A DNA stretch of 43,131 nt, taken from positions 1 through 43,131 of the forward strand of contig JAEVEX010000025.1 in the NCBI GenBank assembly GCA_016842085.1, given 5' to 3'. Below the pieces are notes generated by a model. It made no database searches. It saw only the letters and a list, made by a program, of their open reading frames with translations, and was not told the origin of the DNA. The translations under genes and the position numbers were made by a program. Of the stretch, positions 25,253-32,779 are shown one piece after another. The first letter of the stretch is position 1. Each line of letters begins with the position of its first letter. Origin of the DNA: Candidatus Thermoflexus tengchongensis. Lineage in GTDB: Bacteria > Chloroflexota > Anaerolineae > Thermoflexales > Thermoflexaceae.

Positions 25253-25307
25253 AACGTCCGAGCTCTTCGCTCACAATCTATAGAGGATCGGCAGAGCGCG
25301 CTTCCCC

Positions 25308-26156
25308 TCACGCCCGGGATGATCCCCAGACGATCTGCAGGAGCCGGACCGTCAGGAAAACCACGGTGGCGGTGAGCACAATGGCGGCCCCGGAGGCCAC
25401 ACCGGCGTAGTAAGACGCATACAGCCCGACAACGGCCGAAAGGGCGGCCAGGGCGACAGACAGGGCCATCATCGCCGGCAGGCGCCGGGTCAGCAGATAC
25501 GCCGTCGCCGCGGGGGTCACCAGCATGGCCACCATCAGCGCCACCCCCACCGTCTGCAACGCCACCACCACCGTTACGGCGATCAGGATCAGCAACAGGT
25601 TCTCAAACAATCGGGTGGGAAGCCGCAGGGTGACCGCCAGGATGGGATCGAAGGAGATCACCAGGAACTCTTTATAAAAGAGGACGATGAGGATGACGAT
25701 GAGCGCGGCGAAGATGCCCAGGCGGATCAGATCCCTCTCCCCTACTCCCAGCACATCCCCGAAGAGCAGATGGGTGAGGTCAACGGCGTAGCTTCGAGAG
25801 GTGGAGATCAGGACGACCCCCAGGGCCATCGCCCCGGCGAACAGCACCCCGATGGCGGTATCCTCCTTTAACCGCCCTCCCCGGCTGAGGGCCCCAATCC
25901 CCAGCGCGGCCAGGATCGCCGTGCCCAGACCCCACCCGAACAGCGCGTCCCGGGAGCCGCCCCCCAGCAGGTACCCCAGCGCGAGGCCGGGCAGGATCGA
26001 GTGGGCCAGGGCATCGCCGAAGAACGCCATCCCCCGCAACACCACATATGTTCCCACCAGCGCGCAAAGCCCGCCGGTCACCACCGCGGCGATCAACCCC
26101 CGCACCATAAAGGCGTATTGGAGGGGATCCAGCAAAATGCGCAGCGCCTCCCCCAT
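25308..26156 (-). CDS. znuB: Zinc/manganese ABC transporter permease
   Basis: A 282-residue permease of the ZnuB/MntB family with eight or nine hydrophobic helices spread along the sequence. Family segments include YAFMVRGLIAAVVTGGLCALVG, RGMAFFGDALAHSILPGLALGYL, and VGVALMVAMLVTPAATAYLL. It forms the membrane channel for the ATPase encoded three bases upstream. GGAGG lies seven bases before the ATG, inside the end of the ATPase gene. It is the last gene of the zur operon. Zinc rather than manganese is favoured by the histidine-rich binding protein and the Zur-like regulator. Confidence 0.9.
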   Translation of the reverse strand: MGEALRILLDPLQYAFMVRGLIAAVVTGGLCALVGTYVVLRGMAFFGDALAHSILPGLALGYLLGGGSRDALFGWGLGTAILAALGIGALSRGGRLKEDTAIGVLFAGAMALGVVLISTSRSYAVDLTHLLFGDVLGVGERDLIRLGIFAALIVILIVLFYKEFLVISFDPILAVTLRLPTRLFENLLLILIAVTVVVALQTVGVALMVAMLVTPAATAYLLTRRLPAMMALSVALAALSAVVGLYASYYAGVASGAAIVLTATVVFLTVRLLQIVWGSSRA

Positions 26157-26159
26157 GGC

Positions 26160-26993
26160 TCATCCTCCCTCGCAACAGGTGTCCCCGACGGCGACCAGCT
26201 CCCCCTCCACGGGGATCAGACGCAGGTGTCCGCCATAAGCCGCCCGCAGGGCCCCGGGGGTGAGGACCGCATCGGGAGGCCCGAAGGCGATGAGGCGCCG
26301 GTTCAACAACAACACACGATCGAAATGGGAGGCGGCCTGCTCCAGATCATGGGTGGCGAGGAGGATGGTGACCCCCTGCCGGCGGAGGTGTTCCAGGATC
26401 TCCAGGATGCCTTCCTGGGCCGGCCGATCCAGACCGGTGAACGGCTCATCCATCAGCAACAGCTCCGCCTCCTGGGCCAGAGCCCGGGCGATGAACATGC
26501 GCTGCTGCTGCCCGCCCGAAAGCGCCCGGATCGGGCGATCCGCCAGATCTGCGATGCCCACCTGTTCCAGGGCGCGGCGCACGATCGCCCAGTCCCGGGG
26601 TCCAGGGTGGCGCAGCAGGCCCATCTTCCCGATCCGGCCCATCATCACCACATCGGCAACCGTCAGCGGGAAATTCCAGTCGACCTGGTTCCGCTGGGGG
26701 ATGTAAGCGATGCAGAGATGCCCCCCGGGGCCGCGGCCATAGATCCGCACCGAGCCCGTCGTCGGCGTCAGGACCCCCGCGATGATCTTGAGGAGCGTGC
26801 TTTTGCCAGCCCCGTTGGGGCCCACAATCGCGATCCGCTCCCCCGTCTCCACGGTGAACGAAACATCCTCCAGCGCCACCACGCGATCATAGCGCATGGA
26901 AACACGGGAGACCTCCACGATCGGCTCGCCCGATGGATGAGCTCGGTCCCGTTCCCGTAAGGTGACCTTCCGCCACAAATTCACCAGTGCCAT
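26160..26993 (-). CDS. znuC: Zinc/manganese ABC transporter ATPase
   Basis: A 277-residue ATPase with Walker A GPNGAGKS (58-65), Q-loop PQRNQVDWNFP, signature LSGGQQQR (158-165), Walker B LLLMDEP (178-184) and H-loop THDLEQA. The PQRxxVDWxFP segment is typical of metal-uptake ATPases of the ZnuC/MntA type. A 25-residue N-terminal extension precedes the fold. The C-terminus has an extra segment ending DTCCEGG, whose two cysteines could bind metal. It starts 33 bases after the binding-protein gene and energises the permease encoded next. Confidence 0.92.
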   Translation of the reverse strand: MALVNLWRKVTLRERDRAHPSGEPIVEVSRVSMRYDRVVALEDVSFTVETGERIAIVGPNGAGKSTLLKIIAGVLTPTTGSVRIYGRGPGGHLCIAYIPQRNQVDWNFPLTVADVVMMGRIGKMGLLRHPGPRDWAIVRRALEQVGIADLADRPIRALSGGQQQRMFIARALAQEAELLLMDEPFTGLDRPAQEGILEILEHLRRQGVTILLATHDLEQAASHFDRVLLLNRRLIAFGPPDAVLTPGALRAAYGGHLRLIPVEGELVAVGDTCCEGG

Positions 26994-27026
26994 CTCCCCC
27001 TCCTCCCCATACGGATGCCGGCCGGT

Positions 27027-27980
27027 TCAGCGCAACGCCTCCACCATCTGCTGCACGTTATAGCGCATCATCCGAATGTAAGAATCCGCTTCCCCCCCAG
27101 GCTCGCTCAGCGAATCGACATACACCCGGACGAGGCGCGCTCCGGTATCCTCCGCGATCCGACGGGCCAGCGCGGGATCCACGGTGCTGCTCACGAAAAT
27201 CGCCCGAACCCCGAGGGCGCGGATGGTTTCCTCCAGGACGGCGATCTCCTGGGCCGACGGCTGGGCGACTGTGCTCACGCCGGGGAGGATGACCCCCACC
27301 TGCTCGAATCCATACCGGTGGGCGAAGTAGCCGAAGACCTGATGCTCCGTGACCAGCTTCCGACGCTCGGGGGGGATCTGCGATACCTGCTCCCGGATCC
27401 AGGCGTCGAGCTCCCGGAGCTGCGCCCGATAGGCCTCCGCGTTGCGGCGATACCGATCCGCCCGTGCCGGATCCAGCTGGCTCAGGGTCGCCTCGATGGT
27501 GTGGGTCCAGGTGATCACGTTGATTGGATCCAGCCAGACGTGGGGATCCCATTCCCCGTGCTCGTGATGCGCTGCCTCTCCTTCTGCATGCTCCTCGGAA
27601 TGGGCCATCGCCTCGAAGGGGCGCAGCGGGATCCCCTCCGCCAGCTCCACCCGCACAGCCTTTCCCTCCGCCTGCTGAAGCACCGGATCCAGGAACCGTT
27701 CCAGGCCCGCTCCGGCAGCGAAGATCACGTCGGCTTCCGCCACCCGGGCCACATCCTGCGGGCTGGGCTCAAACGCATGAGGATCCGCCCCGACCGGGAG
27801 CAGCACGGTCAGGGCGATGGCATCGCCTCCGATCTGGCGCACCACATCCCCCACGATCGACGTCGTGGCCACCACCCGAAGCCGCGAGGGCCCTTCCGCA
27901 CCCCTCCCTGCATCGACCGGCCGGCACGCTGCCAGCCCGATGATCCCTGCCATCAGGATCCACCGGAGCCATGGACGCAT
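27027..27980 (-). CDS. znuA: Zinc-binding lipoprotein of the ABC transporter (cluster A-I)
   Basis: A 317-residue solute-binding lipoprotein. The signal peptide ends in LAAC with Cys19 lipidated. Metal ligands fit the family: His in GADPHAFEPSP, His in WDPHVWLDP, His in VTEHQVFGYFAHRYG and a late Asp (YVDSLSEPGGEADSY). A His/Glu-rich loop (HSEEHAEGEAAHHEHGEW) before WDPHVW is characteristic of zinc rather than manganese binding proteins. The start at 27980 has GGAGG six bases ahead; the longer frame upstream overlaps the Fur-type gene and is not a signal peptide. It lies 64 bases after the Fur-type gene. Confidence 0.92.
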   Translation of the reverse strand: MRPWLRWILMAGIIGLAACRPVDAGRGAEGPSRLRVVATTSIVGDVVRQIGGDAIALTVLLPVGADPHAFEPSPQDVARVAEADVIFAAGAGLERFLDPVLQQAEGKAVRVELAEGIPLRPFEAMAHSEEHAEGEAAHHEHGEWDPHVWLDPINVITWTHTIEATLSQLDPARADRYRRNAEAYRAQLRELDAWIREQVSQIPPERRKLVTEHQVFGYFAHRYGFEQVGVILPGVSTVAQPSAQEIAVLEETIRALGVRAIFVSSTVDPALARRIAEDTGARLVRVYVDSLSEPGGEADSYIRMMRYNVQQMVEALR

Positions 27981-28044
27981 CCTCTGCCTCCGCGCATGAC
28001 AAACCGACGGTTCCCCCGCGATCGCGCCTCCCCTATCTCCCGCC

Positions 28045-28470
28045 TCATGCCGGACCGGATCCCCGGCATGGGGCACAGAGACCGATGAGCTGAAGCAGGT
28101 GATCCTCCACGCGGAACCCGGTCCGCCGCTCCACCTGATCGATCAGGCCGCTCAGGTCCTCCGCGCCGGGGAACTCCACGGCGCGCCCGCAGCGGCGGCA
28201 GATCAGGACGTGATGGTGGCCTGGCGAGGCCAGGATGTAGCCGTCACAGCGCGCCTCCCGGTGAACCCGGCGCACCAGCCCGGCCTGCTCCAGCACCTCC
28301 AGCGCCCGGTAGACGCTCACCAGCCCCAGCGAGGGGTGAATCCGCCGCCCCCGGGCGTGGATCTCCTGAGGGGAAAGCGGACGCCGGGCCTGTTGCAGGA
28401 CCCGAAGCACCACCCGCCGGGGCATCGTGACGCGCCATCCGGCCTGATTCAATCGCTCCTCCCAGCTCAC
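28045..28470 (-). CDS. zur: Fur-family metalloregulator, probably Zur
   Basis: A 141-residue Fur-family repressor. The winged helix (1-80) includes PLSPQEIHARGRRIHPSLGLVSVYRALEVLEQAGLV. The dimerisation part has a His cluster (HHH, 85-87) for the regulatory site and two CxxC pairs (Cys91/Cys94 and Cys132/Cys135) for the structural zinc. Heading a znuACB operon makes Zur the best assignment over Fur or PerR. It starts with GTG behind AGAGGATAGG. A perfect palindrome 12 bases upstream suggests autoregulation. All four operon genes would be repressed when zinc is plentiful. Confidence 0.88.
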   Translation of the reverse strand: MSWEERLNQAGWRVTMPRRVVLRVLQQARRPLSPQEIHARGRRIHPSLGLVSVYRALEVLEQAGLVRRVHREARCDGYILASPGHHHVLICRRCGRAVEFPGAEDLSGLIDQVERRTGFRVEDHLLQLIGLCAPCRGSGPA

Positions 28471-28481
28471 CCTATCCTCTC

Positions 28482-28504
28482 TTACTGAAAAAATTTTTCA
28501 GTAA
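28482..28504. promoter_or_regulatory. Perfect 23-bp palindrome, probable Zur box
   Basis: Half-site TTACTGAAAAA is repeated in inverse around a single central A. The inner TGAAAAA-A-TTTTTCA is a 7-1-7 arrangement as expected for Fur-family dimers. It covers the likely transcription start, downstream of the -10 box, so binding would block initiation. Confidence 0.75.
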
Positions 28505-28505
28505 T

Positions 28506-28534
28506 ATCTTAGCGGGGGGATGCCTCTCCGTCAA
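28506..28534 (-). promoter_or_regulatory. Sigma-70 promoter of the zur-znuACB operon
   Basis: On the minus strand TTGACG (28529-28534) and TAAGAT (28506-28511) are separated by 17 bases and lie immediately upstream of the palindrome. Confidence 0.65.
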
Positions 28535-28710
28535 AAATCCGGGGCAGCGCCTCGGGGCGTTTTATCCAGGGCACCTTCGGGATCAGGCAGCGGCCTTCCT
28601 GACAGAAGGGGCTGTTCCGCCTTCCGGATGGGAGCCGAACGACGGAGGTCCTCAGAAAACGGGGTTCGGGGGAACCGAGCCCGCGTGCCTTCCGCGCGCC
28701 CGCCCGTCCC

Positions 28711-28737
28711 CGAAGAGGGAGCCCGATCGGGTCTTCG
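28711..28737 (-). terminator. Hairpin downstream of recN
   Basis: CGAAGA (28711-28716) and TCTTCG (28732-28737) can pair just past the recN stop at 28741, enclosing the palindrome CCCGATCGGG. It is a weak call without a U-tract. Confidence 0.3.
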
Positions 28738-28740
28738 CAT

Positions 28741-30501
28741 TCACCGGCGGCGGGAAGCGGAACGGGCGGTCTCCCCGGTTTTCACCCGCGCCACATATTC
28801 CAGGATCTCCCGGGCGCTCTGCACCGCCGCCCGGCCGGTTCCTCCCAGCATCTGCGCCAGCTCCGCCACCCGCTCTTCCCCCTCCACCCGGGCCACCCGG
28901 GCCACCGTGCGATCGCCGATCACATGCTTTTCCACCTTGAAATGGGTGTCCCCGAACCCGGCCAGCTGAGGGAGATGCGTGACGCAGAGGACCTGATGGT
29001 GGCGGGCCAGGCGCCAGAGTTTTTCCCCGACCACCGCCCCAACCCGCCCGCCGATCCCCTGATCGATCTCATCGAAGATGAGGGTGGGAACGGGGTCCGC
29101 CTGGGCCAGGGCCACTTTCAGGGCCAGCATCAGTCGGGAGGTCTCGCCCCCCGAGGCGATACGGGCCAGGGGGCGCAATCCCTCCCCGATGTTCGGGGCG
29201 ATCAGAAAGGTGACGCGATCCAATCCGGTGGCATCGAACGCCCAGCGCGCGCCATCGGCGTAAGCCCCTTCCGGATCCGGCACACGCTCCAGGGCCACGG
29301 CGAAACGGGCTCCGGCCATCCGCAGATCCGCGAGCTGGGCTTCCACCTCCCGGGCCAGCCGCTCTGCGGCCTCCTGGCGCTGGCGGGAGAGCCGCAGCCC
29401 CAGCTCCCCGATCTCCCGCAGCAGGCCCTCGGCCTCCTCCTCCAGCGCCGTGAGCCGTTCCTCCGCGTGCACCAGGGTCTCCAGCTCCTGTTTCGCCCGC
29501 CGCGCATAGGCCAGGATCTCCGGGATCGTATCCCCGTATTTCCGCTGGAGCCGCCGGATGAGGTCAAGCCGCTCCTCGATCTGAGCCAGCCGCCGGGGGT
29601 TGAATTCGATCCCCTCCCGGTAATCCCGGACCGCGCGGGCCAGATCCTCCACCTGGGCGACCAGGCTCTCCATGGTCTCGACATAGGGCTGGAAGAGGGG
29701 ATCGATGCGCGCCAGGGCCTGAAGAAATCGCGCCGCCTCGCTCAGACGATCCAGGGCGGAGGGCGCGTCATCTTCCCCCTCGTAAAGCGCCTGATAGAGG
29801 GCATCCGTGAGATGGGCCAGCTGTTCCGCATTCGCCAGACGATTCCGCTCCTGGAGGAGGGCCTCCTCCTCGCCCTCCCGGAGCCGGGCTGCCTCGATCT
29901 CCTCGATCTGGAACCGCAGCAGATCGATGCGCCGGGCCTTCTCCCGCTCGTCCTGGCGCAGCTGTTCGATCTCCCGGCGCACCGCCCGCCAGCGGGCAAC
30001 CCGCTCCGCCAGCGCGGCCCGCAGCTCCCCGGCCCCGGCGTATCGATCCAGCAGCTCCAGCTGCTCCCGGGCGCGCAGCAGCGAGAGGTGCTCCGTCTGC
30101 CCGTGGATGTCCACAAGGATCTGCCCGATCTCTTTTAAAACATGAAGGGGAACCAGCCGGCCGTTCACCCGCGCCACATGGCGGCCGCCCTGACGGATCT
30201 CCCGGCTCAGCACCAGCTCCCCGGGGGGCTCCTCATCCAGCAGGCCATGTTGCTCCAGGATCGGGGCGAGCGACGCAGCCACCGAAGCATCCACCTGGAA
30301 AAGCCCCTCGATCAGAGCTCGTTCCGCCCCGGCCCGGATCATCTCCACATCCGCCCGGCCACCCACCAGCACCGCCACGGCGTCCACCAGGATGGACTTC
30401 CCGGCCCCGGTTTCCCCGGTGAGCACATTCAACCCGGGCTCCAGCCGGAGGGTGACCTCATCGATGATGGCGAAATCCCGAACGTGCAACTCGATCAGCA
30501 T
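28741..30501 (-). CDS. recN: DNA repair protein RecN
   Basis: A 586-residue SMC-like ATPase acting in double-strand break repair. Walker A is GETGAGKS (29-36). DIHGQTEHLSLL follows, then two coiled-coil arms (about 155-370) rich in Glu/Arg/Leu. The C-terminal head carries the signature ASGGETSRLMLALK, Walker B TLIFDEIDQGIGG and the CVTHLPQLAGFGD segment. Length and order match the family. AGGAG lies five bases before the ATG. It is followed on the same strand by the zinc operon, but a 270-base gap with that operon's own promoter separates them. Confidence 0.96.
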   Translation of the reverse strand: MLIELHVRDFAIIDEVTLRLEPGLNVLTGETGAGKSILVDAVAVLVGGRADVEMIRAGAERALIEGLFQVDASVAASLAPILEQHGLLDEEPPGELVLSREIRQGGRHVARVNGRLVPLHVLKEIGQILVDIHGQTEHLSLLRAREQLELLDRYAGAGELRAALAERVARWRAVRREIEQLRQDEREKARRIDLLRFQIEEIEAARLREGEEEALLQERNRLANAEQLAHLTDALYQALYEGEDDAPSALDRLSEAARFLQALARIDPLFQPYVETMESLVAQVEDLARAVRDYREGIEFNPRRLAQIEERLDLIRRLQRKYGDTIPEILAYARRAKQELETLVHAEERLTALEEEAEGLLREIGELGLRLSRQRQEAAERLAREVEAQLADLRMAGARFAVALERVPDPEGAYADGARWAFDATGLDRVTFLIAPNIGEGLRPLARIASGGETSRLMLALKVALAQADPVPTLIFDEIDQGIGGRVGAVVGEKLWRLARHHQVLCVTHLPQLAGFGDTHFKVEKHVIGDRTVARVARVEGEERVAELAQMLGGTGRAAVQSAREILEYVARVKTGETARSASRRR

Positions 30502-30543
30502 CCCGTCTCCTGTATCGATAGACTCCCGGCCCCTCGACCCTTC

Positions 30544-31041
30544 TCAACGCCAGAACCGAAGATAGCCGATCACCGTGCTGATGGCCAGAGCCAGGTAGAT
30601 CCCATCCCACAGGAGGCGTGGAAGAAACAGCGGAGCGGCCAGCAGGAGCGGCAGGCGCACCGACGCCAGCCCCGCCGCCAGCCCCCCGCTGACCACGAGC
30701 CAGATCCAGCGGCCCCGACGTCGCCCGATGAGCCGGTGCACGATCTCCGAGGTGAGACTGCCGATCAGCGGACCGATGAAGATCACCCAGAAGCCCAGGG
30801 CGGCGACGATGGGAGCCGTCAGCAAGCCGATGGCCACCGCCACAAGGGCGGCCAGGCCGTAATCCAGGGGGCGGGCGTTGAAGAAAACCGCCTGCTGGCC
30901 GGCCACGCATTCCCGGCAGCGGTACCCCACCGGCGTCTGAACCGCGCATCGGATGCAGATCGGCCGCCCGCACCGGTTGCAACGCAGCACGGTGGGGGTG
31001 CCGGGATGAAAGGTGCAGAACAGGGTCTCCTCCCCGGCCAT
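30544..31041 (-). CDS. B-box zinc-finger membrane protein
   Basis: A 165-residue protein with an N-terminal zinc-binding module: Cys9, His12, Cys21, Cys24, Cys29, Cys32, Cys42 and Cys45 (core LRCNRCGRPICIRCAVQTPV), the pattern of bacterial B-box or rhomboid-associated zinc fingers. It is followed by three or four hydrophobic helices (about 60-82, 84-100, 118-135 and 137-160). Proteins of this shape are common in Chloroflexota and Actinobacteria and have no known function; the finger probably sits in the cytoplasm. GGGAGG lies six bases before the ATG. It ends 42 bases before recN. Confidence 0.8.
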   Translation of the reverse strand: MAGEETLFCTFHPGTPTVLRCNRCGRPICIRCAVQTPVGYRCRECVAGQQAVFFNARPLDYGLAALVAVAIGLLTAPIVAALGFWVIFIGPLIGSLTSEIVHRLIGRRRGRWIWLVVSGGLAAGLASVRLPLLLAAPLFLPRLLWDGIYLALAISTVIGYLRFWR

Positions 31042-31119
31042 CCATGGCCTCCCTTAATCATGATATGACTTGCGCCGCTGATCTCCGAGGGGGAAGACAG
31101 GTGCCCCCAGCCTAACGGA

Positions 31120-31947
31120 TTATCCCCGGACGATCATCCACAGGCCCATCGAAAGGGCTCCGGCGAGAGCGGCCAGGGCGTTGACGCCATCATTGTTCAG
31201 TCCCTTCCATCCCCGCAGCGGCCGGGCCGGCTGGCCGCAGTGATGGATCGAGCGCTCGGTTTCTTTCCCGCACCGATCGCACCAGTAGATCCGCTGCACC
31301 GTCGCACCCAGAAGGCTGTCCAGCAGCATCCCGAGGAAGCCGGCCAGCCCCACCGGCAGGGCCATCCCAAGGGACCCGCCCACCGGGCTCAGCCCGACCG
31401 CCAGGAGCCCGATCCCCAGCGCCCCCAGCCCGCCGGCGATCGTCCCCTCCCGCGTGATCGCCCCGGAGGTTCCTGGAGGAACCCGCCTTCCCCTCCAGAG
31501 ATCCCACGGGGGACGTTCGCTGAGCAGCCCGACCTCCGTCGCCCAGGTATCCGCCGTGACGGCGGCCAGGCTCCCGGCGAACATCCACCAGAATACCGGA
31601 TGGGGGAAGAATCCCCAGAGGATCGCCAGCATCGCCCCGATCCCGCCGTTCGCCAGCGCCTGCCCCAGGTCCCGACGCCCGCCCTTGGCGAAGCCCAGGG
31701 CCGCTTCCGCTTTCCGCCGGGATCCATAGCGGGTCAGCGCCGAGGCGGAGACGAAAAAAGCCATCAGCATCACCGCCCACGGCCATCCTCCGAAACCGAA
31801 GACCGCCGTGCCCACCAGCACCGCTCCCAGCCATCCGCTCCCGTCCAGCAGGCCCAGCTGGAAGGCGATGCCTCCTGCAAGCGTGCTGAGCGCCAGGCCC
31901 AGGATCAGGCGCTGGACGATCTGCCCGTTCTCGATTCCGGACGCCAT
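31120..31947 (-). CDS. DUF92-family membrane protein
   Basis: A 275-residue polytopic protein with about seven hydrophobic segments. DUF92/TMEM19 features are present: RYGSRRKAEAALGFAKGGRRDLGQALANGG, AAVTADTWATEVGLLS, RRVPPGTSGAITREGT and LLDSLLGATVQ, then a Cys pair (WCDRCGKETERSIHHCG) and GLNNDGVNALA. Plant and cyanobacterial homologues (VTE6) phosphorylate phytyl phosphate, so a CTP- or NTP-dependent prenyl-phosphate kinase activity is plausible but unproven here. It is divergent from the molybdoenzyme gene and precedes the B-box gene by 78 bases. Confidence 0.82.
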   Translation of the reverse strand: MASGIENGQIVQRLILGLALSTLAGGIAFQLGLLDGSGWLGAVLVGTAVFGFGGWPWAVMLMAFFVSASALTRYGSRRKAEAALGFAKGGRRDLGQALANGGIGAMLAILWGFFPHPVFWWMFAGSLAAVTADTWATEVGLLSERPPWDLWRGRRVPPGTSGAITREGTIAGGLGALGIGLLAVGLSPVGGSLGMALPVGLAGFLGMLLDSLLGATVQRIYWCDRCGKETERSIHHCGQPARPLRGWKGLNNDGVNALAALAGALSMGLWMIVRG

Positions 31948-32010
31948 TCCGTGTAGAATCTCCAGTAACCGGGCCGCACGGCATCCGGCCCGGGGATATC
32001 GCGGGACTGC

Positions 32011-32054
32011 GTGGTTTCCATTATCCTTACTCTCGTGGCGATCCGGGAAACCAC
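32011..32054. repeat. 9-bp inverted repeat in the divergent promoter region
   Basis: GTGGTTTCC (32011-32019) and GGAAACCAC (32046-32054) flank 26 bases, upstream of the molybdoenzyme start at 32080. It may be an operator or a leader stem-loop. Confidence 0.5.
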
Positions 32055-32079
32055 AGCCTGATCATCCATGGAGGGAGCG

Positions 32080-32676
32080 ATGCGGTTCGAACGAAAGGCT
32101 CAGGAAGAAGCGGCCCGATTCGCCCGACGCCTGCCGCCCGGGCAGGTCCTGACGGAGAAATTCCCGGTGCTGCATTACGGGCCGATTCCGAAATTCGATC
32201 CGACGACCTGGGACTTCCGGGTCTTCGGGCTGGTGGAAGAGGAGAAGCGCTGGACCTGGGAGGAGTTCCAGCAGCTCCCCCGGACCACGATCACCATCGA
32301 TGTCCATTGTGTCACCGGGTGGAGCAAACTGGATACCACCTGGACCGGGGTGGCCTTTCGGGATCTGCTGCAGTTTGTTCGGGTGAAACCCGAGGCGCGT
32401 TACGTGATGGCCCATTGCGAATATGGGTTCACAACCAACATCCCGATGGAATACATGGAAGACGCCCTGCTGGCCACCCACTACAATGGGGAGCCGCTGA
32501 CGCCTGAGCACGGTTACCCCCTCCGCCTGATCGTGCCCCGCCTGTATTTCTGGAAGAGCGCGAAATGGCTCCGGGCGCTGGAGTTTATGGCCGAGGATCG
32601 GCCGGGCTTCTGGGAGCAGGCGGGCTACCATATGCGGGGGGACCCATGGCGGGAGGAACGGTATCGGGAGTGGTAG
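32080..32676 (+). CDS. Sulfite-oxidase-fold molybdopterin oxidoreductase
   Basis: A 198-residue protein with the molybdopterin-binding fold of the sulfite oxidase/YedY superfamily. Cys77 in [17 protein letters not shown] is the expected Mo ligand, and [20 protein letters not shown] is the typical second cofactor segment. It has no twin-arginine signal, no haem domain and no dimerisation domain, like the short YuiH-type cytoplasmic members whose substrates are unknown. The ATG at 32080 is preceded by GGAGG five bases away; the ATG at 32068 overlaps that site. No molybdenum cofactor synthesis genes are near. Confidence 0.88.
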   Translation: MRFERKAQEEAARFARRLPPGQVLTEKFPVLHYGPIPKFDPTTWDFRVFGLVEEEKRWTWEEFQQLPRTTITIDVHCVTGWSKLDTTWTGVAFRDLLQFVRVKPEARYVMAHCEYGFTTNIPMEYMEDALLATHYNGEPLTPEHGYPLRLIVPRLYFWKSAKWLRALEFMAEDRPGFWEQAGYHMRGDPWREERYREW

Positions 32677-32744
32677 GAGGCGACGGAGCGCCCTCGGGGG
32701 ATCAGCGGCCGCTGGCGCCCCCCGGGCGTGCGACGCCGGTGATG

Positions 32745-32750
32745 TATAAT
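32745..32750 (+). promoter_or_regulatory. Putative -10 element of the coiled-coil gene
   Basis: A perfect TATAAT 29 bases before the start codon, preceded by TG. No -35 match is visible at the right distance. Confidence 0.4.
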
Positions 32751-32779
32751 TCCCTCCAGAACTTCCCTTGAGGACGCCG

